A stretch of DNA of 64,000 nt from Actinernus sp. WN-2022 (GCA_030867875.1 JAOWCC010000655.1:13104269-13168268); one strand, 5' to 3'. Positions 31,783-43,875 are shown, numbered from the stretch's first letter. Notes: generated by a model from the letters alone, not told the origin. Translations and numbers: made by a program.

Positions 31783-32575
31783 CGGTCATAATACATACCA
31801 GTGCAAACACCGTGATCTGTAGGCCAACACTAAAATAATTTTGACCGTGTTTTTGGTTGGTTTACCGATCTCGTATGGAGACCTCTGTACGTTATACTAT
31901 ACAGGTATACTGAATAGCTGATTTATAGCGAAATATAGCGATTTACTAGCAAATATATATATACTGTGGTTGAGCAGTTATGAGTTTCTCTCCTCTATCG
32001 AAGTCTGAAGACTCCTGAACTGTGAGAGCCGACACTGTCGCTCGCCAACACGAAGCCAGAAATACCCCGGAGAAATAAACACACAGTACAGTACAGAATA
32101 ATTTATGATGAGCGAAGCAATATTCAACTCTCAAGGTAAACAAGAATCCTCTCACGGCCGAGGTTTTGGTTCGAGAAATTAAAGGCTTCCAACAGTTCCC
32201 TTTATAGTTTTGTAATATAATGAGCAGACTGCAGTTTTGGGAACTGAGGGTAAAAGCTTTTAAATAGAGATAACCAACAGGCATTTCAGTTAATAATCTT
32301 TAATCCAACAATACCAATATGGACGCGATCAGCGAGCTGCGATAAAGAGCCGCAGGGTAGAAAGAACAGTAGAGAAATATAGTGATAGCTCCATCACAGG
32401 TGGACAGGATACAACTTATAATATGGGACAAATATAAACATACATTAGAGACACTCATCTATTAGTACTCTGAACCTGCAGAACAGCAGACTAAATTGTA
32501 AGCGTGCGTTACATGAATAAGTAGAGGTCAACTTCTTTAATTTATATACACGAGAAAAACAAAAATATTAAATTA
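31783..32575. other. No identifiable gene
   Basis: A 112-codon minus frame (31946-32284) has no recognised domain and lies among dispersed repeats; not called as a gene. Confidence 0.35.
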
Positions 32576-32760
32576 CATATATATACTAGGGGAGCAGAGA
32601 ATGAATGTCACCGCGCTACCGGCTACTCCTAAAGACTGCTAAATTCAGCTAATAATTCTTCCCTTCGGTTATTACTAAGAGGATTTCAAATGAAAGTGTA
32701 TTTCATCTTCAATCTCATGTGGCCCGAGTGAAAGCCCAGATGGGCTCTTGTTCAATTTGG
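32576..32760 (+). repeat. Dispersed repeat ending in the GCCCGAGTG hairpin
   Basis: From ATACTAGGGGAGCAGAGAAT through GCGCTACCGGCTACTCCTAA and AATGAAAGTGTATTTCATC to the hairpin AAAGCCCAGATGGGCTC. The part before the hairpin recurs inverted at 50511-50668; its last 80 bp recur directly at 34745-34829. Confidence 0.75.
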
Positions 32761-32924
32761 GATCAATTCTCACTCACTCGTATATTTCGAGATATTTGAA
32801 AAACATACTCGTAACCGTATGATTACCTGTACCAATCGCGTCCCAGCGAATTTCAATGTCTATAGACTCTCAGCCAATCAGCGCGCGAGTTTCCTCTGGA
32901 TTATTTTATAATACTTTTTAAGGG

Positions 32925-33035
32925 GTCTATATCTAATAATAAGCATGTACTTGATTTAATTAGACTCCTTGTTTACACTATGTATGTAAATTCATATTTT
33001 TGCAATATGTAATAATGAAATGAAATAAATAAAAA
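32925..33035 (+). repeat. Probable LINE 3' tail
   Basis: AT-rich sequence ending AATGAAATGAAATAAATAAA, which resembles a polyadenylation signal and A-rich retrotransposon tail. Confidence 0.4.
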
Positions 33036-33091
33036 TAAAAACCGGCTCGCACCAAAGTCCCACGTACGCTGGGGCATTTGCAACGCTAATT

Positions 33092-33345
33092 ACTCGGGCT
33101 GCCTGTGGCAGCACCGAGTCTAAAAATGCAAGTCGTTATTTATTTATTTATTTATTTATTCCGTGTAGCAAGTCTTCTGCGCATGCGTTAAAGGTCAAAT
33201 TCACACCAATCAGATTGCACTGTGCTGGTCACGCAACAAGCGGCAGGTTAAGTTATTTACAGAATTGAATACAGTAAATCAAGATGGTCGTCCCGCGAGG
33301 GCGAAAGCCTTCCAACAGGCTCAGGATATTTCAACTGGCGCTCTT
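33092..33345 (+). mobile_element. Hairpin-ended repeat module, second type
   Basis: Starts with ACTCGGGCTGCCTGTGGCAG followed by CACCGAGT, a stem-loop different in sequence from the one at 30461 but leading into the same body (CTGCGCATGCGTTA ... GGCTCAGGATATTTCAACTG). It contains a (TTTA)n run at 33136-33160 and lacks about 45 bp after CCCGCGAGG present in the 30461 copy. Confidence 0.7.
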
Positions 33346-34744
33346 GTTGACCATAAAAATACATGAACAACCAGGAGCCGTAATACATCTGTCTGGACAG
33401 ATCCAATGTACATTTAGAAACGTAAGCGAAATACAATATCCAAACACGTTTGGATATCAACGGTATCGAATTATAATCAAAGGTTAGATTTCGTCAGGCG
33501 CGCTCAGATAAGAAAGTTCAAAGCTCTCAGACTAGGCGATACAAGGAGATATCAATTTCAATGAGTCATTGTCAGAAATCTATTCCATCGTGGACAATTA
33601 TGCAATACAACCTAAATTTGGGTCAGGTCTTGTACAGCTAAGGCATGTTTTACGACAGAATAACCAGAGTCTTTCTACTGGAGTGAGAGCTAATATGCTA
33701 ATATGGGGAAAACTGAAACAAAAAATGAACTTTGACGGCAGACACCCTCATTGAGCCAAGCGGAATATTTACATGATCCGCTAAGATTTTTACAAATCTT
33801 AGTTAAGCAGATGTTTTCAGTGTATGCCAACTGAAATGCTGTGCTCGTTTTCTGGTTACGGCTCAGTGGGGCAACTACACGAACAAGAAGCATGAACTGC
33901 CAGCAAAGAGAGAGGAAAAAGTACTTGAAATGCACAGCGCTAGCTGAAGTAGGGAATATATATAATATCTGAGACGTTAAATTACGTTACTGTGAAGAGG
34001 ATCAAAATTCAAGTTTTGTAGCTTGAGACTGTCTTCTGCCGTGACTCGTGAGAGAAATTGGAAAAGATCTAGCTGTTTCATTCAGACACTGGCAAATTTA
34101 TTGAAACCTACGGGCTTACTTTATGAGATTATTATTCATTGTGGAATGAAAGGAAACAGGTTATTCGACTTTCATTCCGATTCAGTGCATATGTGCACGA
34201 AGGTGGGATGCTGTCAACAACACTACCAAAAGATCCAAAACGTAAGATTCAGTTACGTAAGTACTGTAAGTAAACTCTTTTTGATTTGAATCAATTTCCT
34301 CTCAGTTTGTCTGTTAATGTACTTTTTCTTCTAATTATCGCTTTATTTAACATCTCTGTGATTTAGAGTATGCGTACCTCAGAATAAATTATTTGAAAGG
34401 TCAACTGAACTCTCGTGTCGATAAGCGCAAATGTTTTTGTAAAACAGTCTGTGAATTTGAGAAGCGGACTTAGAAGAGCTTTCTCATTAGGAATTACAAA
34501 TGTTTTCTTGCTATGAAATTTATGTTTCATTTAACATTTATTCATACAGTTTTAGCCGGACATTTCCCAGAGTTTTTGATCTATCAATCAAATTCAAAGT
34601 CTGAATATGTCATTGTATTGCATTTATACACTTGAATTGCCAGTATTCTGTTGTTCAAATCCTGCGTTATCATAGTCATGTCATAAAAGCAATTAATATA
34701 CCAGACGGTTTTTATGACGTTCTCACTGGCGAATTAAAGCACGA
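33346..34744. other. No identifiable gene
   Basis: Scanned on both strands; short frames only, none with a recognised domain. Confidence 0.35.
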
Positions 34745-34829
34745 CTTGTTACTAAGGGGATTTCAAATGAAAGTGTATTTCATCTTCAATCTCATGTGGC
34801 CCGAGTGAAAGCCCAGATGGGCTCTTGTT
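34745..34829 (+). repeat. Hairpin-ended repeat, short copy
   Basis: Same last 80 bp as 32672-32756, ending AAAGCCCAGATGGGCTCTTG. A pseudogene-like coding fragment begins immediately after it. Confidence 0.75.
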
Positions 34830-35070
34830 CAAAAATGGTTTGGAATTGATAGAGACATAACACCCATAACACTGCATGTGGGAACATCATCTGAAGCAAA
34901 ATCAATCATTGTTCTTGAAACTGGATATCGAACTAAAAAAAATCCATCTCAGCTTACAGGCCATGTTGCGTCGTACTGCGGCTCAGTGAATAGCTATACA
35001 GAGAAGTTATTCAAAAGCAGAAGCAACAGATTGTGGCGTCCCACCTTCGCAGCTCCCTGTATCTTGTGTT
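34830..35070 (+). pseudogene. Unidentified coding fragment
   Basis: Open for about 80 codons directly after the hairpin (WFGIDRDITPITLHVGTSSE, then AKSIIVLETGYRT and LTGHVASYCGS) and closed by a stop after FAAPCILC. Base composition and residue pattern look coding-derived, but I do not recognise the protein. It may be part of the same dead gene as the SAP fragment just downstream. Confidence 0.35.
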
Positions 35071-35164
35071 AGGTATGTACCAGTATGACCATAGAGTCGA
35101 GTGTGTTCCCGATGATGTCTTTGACGCTGTACTGACAACTAAGGCATTCAACCAGAAATGACTG

Positions 35165-35310
35165 CTTTCCTGGACCATATTTTGAAAGAGAACCTGATGA
35201 TTATACTGTCGAACAGCTTAAACTTTGGCTGAAATACAGAGGATTGAAACAAAGCGACAAACGTCGATCTTGTCAAGCGAGTTTTGCATCTTCGCTGGCC
35301 AACCAACGAG
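35165..35310 (+). pseudogene. SAP-domain gene fragment, frameshifted
   Basis: PGPYFEREPDDYTVEQLKLW then LKYRGLKQSDKR reads as the first helix-turn-helix of a SAP domain, similar to the exon at 24472-24617. A frameshift follows; the expected end of the domain (DLVKRVLHLRW) is in the next frame. No start codon or splice donor is convincing, so it appears to be a decayed copy. Confidence 0.55.
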
Positions 35311-35699
35311 ACATGCTTACTATATAGACTGTCAAGTCCTATTTAAACTGTATCCCAAACTCATCTTTTCCCATGCAATATCGTTGTAAGACTTCACCTA
35401 AACATTGAAAAGTTACAAAGGTCAGGTTTTCCTGTATTAAGGCAAAAACAAAAGAATGTAGCCGCGTGCCGAGTGCATTCATCGGCGAATGGAGAGTAGG
35501 AAATTCTTCAATAAAACTCATCGGAGACCAAAGCTGTTATGGCTGGAAGAGCATATACATTAAAACTATGAACTGATAGCATCCTAAAATTCGGCAATCT
35601 TGCTTATGTTGGTGTGCTCTTTCAAACCATTATATTATTGTTTGCATTTATCGAGTTTTCAAATTTAATACCTGCAGCTCCGAAAGAAATTAACTTCAT

Positions 35700-37996
35700 T
35701 TGTGCTCAGAAAATAAATCAAAGCATTGTAGATGTACTGTAAACGATAATCGAAAGGACAATGCAGAGGATATAGCTAACGGTCAGATGAACTGTGCGGC
35801 GGAACAAACAGGGGTTTTAGACTATGAAATAACGGCAAAGGAGGTCGAGAATGCTATTAAAAAACTAAAACATAAAAAGGCAACAGGCATCGATAGCATC
35901 CCAAATGAAATCCTAATATGGGGTAAACAAGAACTCATAAAGCCGCTAACATCTCTCTTCAATAAGATCCTTTCTTCGGGAATTTACCCGCAAGAATGGA
36001 GCATAGGCCTCATTACTCCCATCCACAAAAAGGGTGATCGATCAAAAATAGAGAACTACAGAGGCATTACGCTTTTATCTGCGCTTAGTAAACTATTTAC
36101 ATCAATTTTAAACCAGAGATTATACGACTACCTAACATATAAAGGAATACTGAAGAAAGAACAATTTGGGTTTAAAAAACGACACTCCACTGTTGATAGC
36201 ATTTTTGTTTTGAAAGGCCTTATCGATAAGTACGTTAAAAGTAAACCAAACAAGAAAAATAACATGCTTTTTACTTGCTTTGTCGATTTTAAAAAAGCAT
36301 TTGATAGTATACCAAGGGAAAAGCTGTTCGAGAAAATAAAACAGGCAGGTGTTGAAGGTAATTTTTTCTCACTATTACACTCAATGTATTCCGACGATTA
36401 TTCAGCAGTTAAAATAGATAATGTTATCACAGAAAAGTTTAGATGTTACATTGGAGTCAAACAGGGCTGCATGCTAAGCCCCACCCTCTTTAATCTTTTC
36501 CTCAGTGATCTGCCTCAAGTGTTAGACGAATCAGGAGTAAATGATCCTATATGTATTGGTGGAACTAATATAAGCAACTTACTCTACGCAGACGACTTAG
36601 TCCTAGTATCTAAGAATAAACATGATTTACAAAGTCTACTGGAAGGCCTTGAAGGTTATTGCGACACTAACCAATTAACTGTTAATATAGAGAAAACAAA
36701 AGCTATTGTTTTTAATAATAACGGAAAACGAATGAACAATTATTGTTTTTATTATAAAAATAACCAATTAGAAAATGTGCGAATGTACAAATATCTCGGA
36801 CTTACTTTGAGCGCATTCGGCAACTTTAATGTGGCAACACAAGAACTTAAAAAATCAGCACTGAAGGCAATGTTTAAACTAAAAAAAGAAATGGGATCCC
36901 ACTTTAGATCTGATATTAAACTGACAATCAAACTCTTCGACACTTTGATTAAACCAATCTTGCTCTATGGAAGCGAAATCTGGGGGACCGATAGCAAAAG
37001 ATCTAACGAAAATGATCCGATAGAAATAGTGCATACAAAATTTTGCAAGTTACTATTAGGAACCAGCAGAACATCAGTCAATAATGGATGTAGAGCAGAG
37101 CTTGATAGATATCCTTTGAGATGTGAATTAACATTCAGAAGTATTAACTATTGGACAAAATTGTTAACCAGGGACGAGCCAATGCTTACAAAAAATATGT
37201 ATCTCGACAGTTTGCAATCAAGCAACCCAGTTTTTTGGAGTTACAAAATTAAGCGAACCGTACAAAGCCTAGGCTATGGTGATATATGGACACTCCAAAA
37301 TAATACTCCAGATTTTAGGGAATTTCTGAAGAATATAAAGCAACGACTGAAAGACACAGAACTACAAATTTGGTTAAGTGATATATTTAATGACCAACGA
37401 CAGAATCCAAACCAGAGTAACAAACTACGAGTTTATCGAACATTCAAAACGAAGTATGAATTCGAAAACTATTTGGATCTTGTCAGAAACATCAAACATA
37501 GAATTACGTTCACCAAATTAAGGATAAGCAATCATTGCCTTCAAATTGAAAAAGGAAGACACCTTAAACCTTATCTAAAACCAGAAGAACGAATTTGCCC
37601 AACATGCAAACAAGAAATGGAAGATGAAATTCACTTCCTGCTGAGATGCAAAACTTACCAGACAATTAGGCATGATTTCTTATCCTCCTTAAAAACTCTA
37701 ACGAAATTAGATAGCAGAAAAATGACAGAAAAAGAACTATTCTCGGTAATCATTGATCCCCCGAGACAAGTCACAACAGTAGCAGCAAAATATGTTTATG
37801 ATTGTATGGACATGCGATCCACCATAATTTCAGCACAAATAATGTGAGCTAATTTAATGATAACTATATATATATTATATTTTTAAGATTACAGAACAAT
37901 CTATCCGTCATTAACCAACTTTTTAAATTTGTTAGCAGTCATCTGAGGTACCAATGTAGTACAAAGAGCTAATGAATAAAGTCTGTCTGTCTGTAA
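35700..37996 (+). mobile_element. Non-LTR retrotransposon, 5'-truncated RT ORF
   Basis: A 715-codon frame to TGA at 37847, followed by a 3' UTR ending AATGAATAAAGTCTGTCTGT, a polyadenylation-like signal with a TCTG-repeat tail. The RT domain is complete by motif: WSIGLITPIHKKGDR and YRGITLLS (RT1-2), TCFVDFKKAFDSI with the motif-A Asp, GVKQGCMLSPTLFN, LLYADDLVLVSK (catalytic YADD at 36585-36596) and KYLGLTLS. Near the C terminus CPTCKQEMEDEIHFLLRC forms a CCHC-type finger. There is no endonuclease domain upstream and the frame has only a TTG at its start, so the copy is truncated at its 5' end but otherwise undamaged. The clade is not certain. Confidence 0.92.
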
Positions 37997-38174
37997 ACGA
38001 GGCTTTGCTTCCAAAATTTATTTAGAATCCACTGATACTATAGTTACAGCTTTGCCCCCCATATTACTATGCAAGAAATCTATGACCCCCCAATTGCCAC
38101 GCCCAGGATATTTTTAAAGTTGTAGGTTTCTGCAGAATTAGTGGTAAGCCAAAAAACCCTTTGATTCGTATCTC

Positions 38175-38200
38175 TCGCCCCCCCCCCCCCCCCCCAAAAA
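38175..38200. repeat. Poly-C tract
   Basis: Run of about 20 C followed by poly-A; no other structure. Confidence 0.9.
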
Positions 38201-38208
38201 AAAAATAC

Positions 38209-38446
38209 CCTGAGAAATACCAATACAAGTTACTAAGGTTTTGGTAGTAAAGTTAGGTACGGCGACCTGAGAAATACGAATAGAAGTTACTAAAGTTTTG
38301 GTAGTAAAGTAAGGTACAGCGATCTGAGAAATACGAATAGAAGTTACTAAAGTTACTAAAGTTTTGTAGTAAAGTAAGGTACAACGACCTGAGAAATACG
38401 AATATAAGTTACTAAAGTTTTGGTAGTAAAGTAATGCACGACTCAC
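38209..38446 (+). repeat. 57-bp minisatellite, 4 units
   Basis: Unit CCTGAGAAATACGAATAGAA, GTTACTAAAGTTTTGGTAGT, AAAGTAAGGTACAGCGA. The third unit has an extra GTTACTAAA duplication. Confidence 0.88.
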
Positions 38447-38611
38447 TCGCTTTGATGAGAAGGAAAGACTTTGGCGGGAAAAAAAATTAGGCGGGAAGAA
38501 ACTTGTATGGTCGGGACGACGAGCCAACCCAAATCATTACCCTGAGGAATAAGGATACTTTAGTATAAAAAAAAGACTATGGACTCATACGGGTAAAAAA
38601 CTAATTAACCC

Positions 38612-39691
38612 ACACACGGTGGGCACAAACGACCATAAAAACGGCATGAGTTATATATTTTACAACGTTTTCAACGCAGACGATTGAATTTTGTTGTAGA
38701 ATCGTAAACGGAATATAACCTGATAATGTAAGCTATGTTAGTACTATTATGACGTCACAATGACGTCATTTGCCCATTTGTAATACGTTTCTTATAACTG
38801 TTCATTACCTCTAAAAACGGAATGTCGTATATTGTTAAAATCTCCTCGTGATGAGAATGAAGGAAACGAAAACCCGATCTCGATTGGTTAAGGAAATCAA
38901 AAGTTATGAAAGTTTGAATTTTGCTAATTTTCCCGCCAAAATATGGCGGGAGATAAACAACACAAAAGCATTTATGAAAATATCGCTTCATTCATCTTTC
39001 CGAGTTTTAAATACTGTTGCATGACATTTTGTCCAGCCATAAAATACGTTGGTGGCTAAAATCGTATGTTTTTAGAATTTTGATTTTTTGTCCATAACCG
39101 GCTAAAAGTCATATTTTCGACAACGTCATTATGACGTCATATTATTGTATACATGCCCTTATAATAATAATAATAATAATATATTCTTTAACCAGGGTAA
39201 ACCCTTCAGACAATGCTGTTATCAGTGGGTGCCTTTGAGTGATTTTCGAGTTTTAATGATGAAATGTTCTAGTCTGGCAAACAAAAGTCACATTGTTTTC
39301 TTTTCTCGATTTTTTAACAATAGGCAGCCTTATTTAGGTACGACTCCTGACGTCACTAAATGTGACGTCATAGCAACAGTCATTCCTCTATAACTTTGGC
39401 TGTAATCATTGTAGAATGTTCAAATTTTCACCAAATGAATGTGTGTAATGAAGGCCTTTTGATGGAGTAGTCTGTTTGTAACGTTTATTAAAGGGGGAAT
39501 TTCACCAAAAAGGAGGCATCGCTTATGACGTCACAACGACGTCATCATACAAACATAAAACACCTAAAATATGTAGTTTCATTTCGTTACCAAGTCACCA
39601 ACATTGCTTCAAATTTAAACTATAAGTAAAGAAATGGTGCTAATTTCAATTATTTGGTCACGTTTTGACGTTCTTTGTGCCCGCCGTGCAC
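38612..39691. mobile_element. TIR element with six TGACGTCA palindromes
   Basis: The ends are inverted repeats ACACACGGTGGGCACAAACG and, at the right, a matching CTTTGTGCCCGCCGTGCACAG. The 1.08-kb interior has no gene. Perfect CRE octamers TGACGTCA lie at 38750, 38761, 39132, 39348, 39363 and 39525, often as close pairs. An AAT microsatellite lies at 39163-39182. Confidence 0.65.
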
Positions 39692-41285
39692 AGCGAACCA
39701 CTATTGCTAGATCCTAATAGGCAAAACACTACGAAGTTGAAAAAACCCAGTCAGAGGTTGATAACGTGAACAACTATTGCGAAGGGAAAGCGAATTAAGT
39801 ATTGACCACTCTAAGTCTACGATAAAATACACGAAGTCATATAAACAGTTATTTTCATTTATTTTATTTTTTAAATCAATTGTCAAGTCCTGCAAAGAAT
39901 GGAGAAAACGATGATTAGATGGATAAAGTAGAGTAGAGCTCATGCAAGAACTGTGCCCACATTCGGTGATAGTGCATAGCGGGATTGCAGTTCGATGACA
40001 TGCTTGACAAGGTTTGGCTAGTAATTAGGAAGAATGGAAAAAGACATCGGTGAGTTGGTCTTAATTTCTAACTGTGTCACATATCTTTTTTCTCTTACCC
40101 GTGCTCGACATGATGGCGAATGAAGAAAGTTTTGCGTCATTTTATTATATACTAAATTCTTTTCATTGAATGGTCTTTTGTTCGTGTACTTTGAATGAGT
40201 TACCAAGAGTCGTATCATTTACTCTAGCTCTATGTTTACAATGGTTTCTATATTCGAACCTCCAAGTAATGGAGGTATTTTGTTTGAATTATGTTATCCC
40301 CGGTGTGGGTTTATTTATTTAGTTAAGAATACGACATGGCTTTACAATAGCATTCTTTTCAAGAACTGATTTGATCACGCAATAGTTGCTCATGATATCT
40401 TTAATTCTACATGTTATCATGCCCTGATAAGTCAGTATAATCAGTTGTATAATGGGTCGCTTAATCATTGTGAAACTTATTATGGATTAATTCGGAGAGG
40501 CGATTAAAAGCTGGTCGAAAAAGTTATCAAAAAGTTGTTCAAAGTGTTTGCTTTGCTTTGCTTCTCGGCTTCCATCAAGAGATCTTTGCGCCAGAACTCG
40601 GGAACGTATTTCCGCCAATTTTAGTTTAACTATTTGTATGTGTGAACTAAAAAAACTCGACGGTAAAGTACAGCCGAACCAACGTTTGTGATATACCAAT
40701 GTTAAATACCTCGAGGCATTCGAACCTAAATTATAAGTTTGTGTTATTGCGGAACATATGAGTTCGAAGTTAATAATCTTGTACGACATATTTAACAAAA
40801 GAGAACCAATATTTACCCTATAGAAGACACGTTTTAAACTGAATACTGAAATTGTGAAACGAGACCAAAGTGAAAAAGTTGAAAAATAATGTATATTAGG
40901 ATGCATGGAACTTTTGTTTGAATGAAATACAAGATACTTGAGGTGGAACATGTTCGATTGTATAAGTTCTCATGGGTTAATAAAATAACCAGAACGTATG
41001 TGATTATGCATGTTGTTCCATTCGAAGTGACCGCAATAAACTTTTCATTTTACGGAGCGTTTTTTTTCTTGTAATAATTCCATTTATCTCGCCGGACCGT
41101 TTTATGGCAGTCAGATGTTTACGACAAGTTCATTATCCTATTAATAAGGCGGTGGCGTGAAAGGAATCCACTCAAACCGTAAGTTGTTATGCAAATATTT
41201 CCTTAAATTCGCACAAACATACAATGAGATCGTGTTGTCATTTCAACTGGAACTAATATCAAATCCGTTCAACTCACCGACTCGA
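39692..41285. other. No identifiable gene
   Basis: The longest frame is 154 codons on the minus strand (40487-40951). It has no recognised domain, biased aromatic/Ser composition typical of AT-rich noise, and no splice context; not called. Confidence 0.4.
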
Positions 41286-41771
41286 CATACATCTTATTAT
41301 GAAGGTATGAATCAAAAGTAATGAGTAGTTGAGAAAGTACAACGAAATATTCTTCTTAACCGTTTAAACCTATACACAGTTTACTGTATATAATATGCGG
41401 TGCGTCCAAAGTATTTTGATCATAGTGGCAACCAGCTTTGTGCAAACAGCAATTTTTCTCCATCAGTTTTCTTTTTCTTTCTACCATCACATGTTTATCT
41501 CGGTCTGTTTCAGTATGATTTAATAACAATTTCAAATCATCAACACAAATACGTGAAGTCTTTATTATCTAAATCTGAGGGTTTTCTCAAAACAATAGGG
41601 TATATTGTTTTATATTCACGATAGCCTTTTATTCTCTCGATGAGGTAAGGAAAGGAGTAGAACACAGGGTTGAAGTCAAACATAGCTTTATTTAACATAA
41701 TATGGTCCCTGAGTTGAGATATTTTGTTGTTGGTGTTTTTAATACAAGGATAGAAAGTTCGATTTACTCTG

Positions 41772-42385
41772 TCATGTATGGTTTACTTGCTTTTCAATTG
41801 TAAGGGATGCATCCCGCAATACCTTAAGTTCTTTCCCATAGACAGGGAAAATATATAGTTCATCAAACATCTTTGCCTTGCACAAAGTTTTTGCATCTAT
41901 CTTTCCTTTAGGAAGTAATGCACAAAGGTGTTGGATCTTGTCCTGATCCTCAGTATTTAGATCGTACAGAACCGCCGACATCAATTTTAACATCTCGTAA
42001 AAAACCCAGTGAACTTCTAAATAATCTAGGCAAAGTTGAAAGTGATTTCTGAACACGTCGTAGAACCCTCCCTCTACTAGATCATACGGTAAATAAGAAA
42101 AATGAAATCCAGAGTCATGAGGTAAGAGTACAAGACTCTTCACTTCAAGCTCTATTCTTTCCCCATAGCTATATAAGTGTTCCGCTGGTATCGTTCATGT
42201 TTCAGGATTCCATTAGATACACACTCTAAGAAAAGGTCTGCCAGAACTTGATATTCATCAGTCTTCCATCTGCGCATGAATGTAGTTAACTCTGGCTCAG
42301 CATCAGGTTTGTAGGATCGATCGCTCCACTCCCCTTTAAGGATAGTTTCTATATTTGTATCCCACGCATCATGCGCTCTCCCCAT
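41772..42385 (-). pseudogene. Unknown protein, module 2
   Basis: Two consecutive frames. The first (from ATG at 42385) includes MGRAHDAWDTNIETILKGEW and ADLFLECVSNGIL. The second includes FHFSYLPYDLVEGGFYDVF, VLYDLNTEDQDKIQHLCALL, PKGKIDAKTLC and YGKELKVLRDASL, then a stop. The frames overlap near 42150 and need one frameshift. The second half is clearly similar to the second half of module 1 (SYLPYDLVEGGFY versus YYLPKHIIEGRFY; LLPKGKIDAK versus LIPKDQPVSV). I do not recognise the family. Confidence 0.55.
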
Positions 42386-42430
42386 GGGGTTAAGCGTTGA
42401 ACCCAGTGATCGCAGGAAGCTACACCATAC

Positions 42431-43033
42431 AGTTTAGGAAGTTTTCTTTCCCTCTCTACCATTCTGCATTGTCTCAAACTCCTCCTGCAGTTCTTGGAAA
42501 TGGTGTCCATACTTAGGAAAAAGGTTTAAATGTGCTGGAATAGTTTTACGGAAACGGGTTGGTCTTTCGGAATCAATAGCCGCACATAATTTATCTTCTC
42601 AGCGTTGGATGTGGTCAAGTCTGTTAAAATACTCTTAATGATTCTACACACATTAGGGAACTCGTCAAAAACTTTTATTTTTTCGAATCCGTCCCCAGTT
42701 GTGTTCTTCTGGTAAAATCTCCCTTCAATAATGTGCTTGGGTAAGTAATAAAAGTCTAGAGAAGAATCACAAGTTAGCAAAATATCTTCTTTCTTCTCAG
42801 GCCAACAGTACTCCGACCCTTAACCTCCCTTTAATCTTGTGTATTTTGTACAACTCAGCAAATGCTTGGTAGTTTTCAGTGAAGATATTTTCCCTTGATA
42901 AAAAATCACACAGATATCCGAAAACGCTTATGCCAGACTCGTGTGATGCTCTTTTTCCGTACTCGGTTAGTTCTCCAAATCTATCCCCATCAGATGTATA
43001 GGCTACAGCATACAACTTATCTTCCTCCATGAA
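42431..43033 (-). pseudogene. Unknown protein, module 1
   Basis: Begins FMEEDKLYAVAYTSDGDRFG just after a pyrimidine-rich AG, then SGISVFGYLCDFLSRENIF. After a frameshift near 42810 come DFYYLPKHIIEGRFYQK and DLTTSNAEKINYVRLLIPK. After a second near 42545 comes HLNLFPKYGHHFQELQEEFE, ending at a stop. It is a diverged tandem relative of module 2. The frameshifts could be real decay or assembly indels in a long-read genome. Confidence 0.55.
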
Positions 43034-43361
43034 CTGGATAAAATTATCGATAAAGCAAAAAAAAAACAGCTGTATAACTGAAAGGAGTTCAAATAAGAGT
43101 GATGCGTTAATATTAGTGAGCCTCGGTTCATATCAGTGCCTAAAACAATAGGGTCTAAATATTATGAGGTCAGTGGGGTATTGTAATGTCCCTTGATTTC
43201 GGATCCGATGAACTTCACTGAATAAACGTGTTATAAAGGGCCATCGGGCTAAAACGGGTCACAAAAGGACAGGGCCAGGGTCATGTCGGGCCATGTTATT
43301 GAGGGCCAGATCTATAGAAATGTCTTGAGCTAAGGCAGTTTAGTTGTAGAACGCTTCTACA

Positions 43362-43751
43362 GTGTTAGGTCACGGTATCACGTCAAGACGAAGGAAAGAT
43401 TGTCCAGTGTTTGGATGTGTATCCAAAAATCTTGTTAGACTCGCGAATCACTTGGAACAAGTGCATCATATGGAATCCGAAGAAAGAAAGAAATGGTTAC
43501 GATTTAGTAAGCTCGGACTTTGTTTACCGAATACCGATGGAACTTCAACGAGTACACCGGATAAAAACAACCTTGAACAGACACTACAATATATTTTGCA
43601 CAGGCAGGAGCGTATGGAAGAACGATTTAACGTTTACCTTCAACATTGTTCGACCGATAAGAAAAAGACGATGAAGCATTGTGATGGTAGAAAGAAAAAC
43701 AAAACTGATGGAGCAAAACTGATGTTTGCACGAAACTGGTTGACACTATGA
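43362..43751 (+). CDS. C2H2-type zinc-finger exon, probable transposon gene
   Basis: 130-codon frame opening after an acceptor-like CTTCTACAG, so the GTG at its start is probably not the true initiator. It encodes a C-x4-C ... H-x4-H finger (CPVFGCVSKNLVRLANHLEQ, then VHHM) followed by ERKKWLRFSKLG and a likely coiled coil (LQYILHRQERMEERFN). Similar fingers occur at the N terminus of transposon-encoded and domesticated proteins in cnidarians. The frame ends in the right inverted repeat. No upstream exon was found. Confidence 0.6.
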   Translation: MLGHGITSRRRKDCPVFGCVSKNLVRLANHLEQVHHMESEERKKWLRFSKLGLCLPNTDGTSTSTPDKNNLEQTLQYILHRQERMEERFNVYLQHCSTDKKKTMKHCDGRKKNKTDGAKLMFARNWLTL

Positions 43752-43875
43752 TCAAAATACTTTGGACGCAAATATTATACAACATACTGTGTATAGGTTT
43801 AAACGGTTAAGAAGAATATTTCGTTGTACTTTCACAACTACTCATTACTTTTTTTTTATTCACACCTTCATAATA

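Larger units (their letters stand above)
41290..43875. mobile_element. Element with about 140-bp inverted ends carrying unknown genes
   Basis: The left arm (41290-41432) and right arm (43730-43875) are inverted copies: TTATTATGAAGGT(A/G)TGAAT, AATATTCTTCTTAACCGTTT, AAACCTATACACAGT and CCAAAGTATTTTGATCATAG match in order. Between them are a plus-strand zinc-finger exon that runs into the right arm and two minus-strand modules of an unknown protein. Cargo inside long TIRs suggests a DNA transposon, but no transposase is recognised. Confidence 0.7.

Noticed and set aside
31946..32284. 112-codon minus-strand gene
   Set aside because: No recognised domain and no splice or start context; embedded in dispersed repeats.
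40487..40951. 154-codon minus-strand gene
   Set aside because: Begins with ATG but composition is typical of AT-rich noise, and no conserved motif or neighbouring exon was seen.
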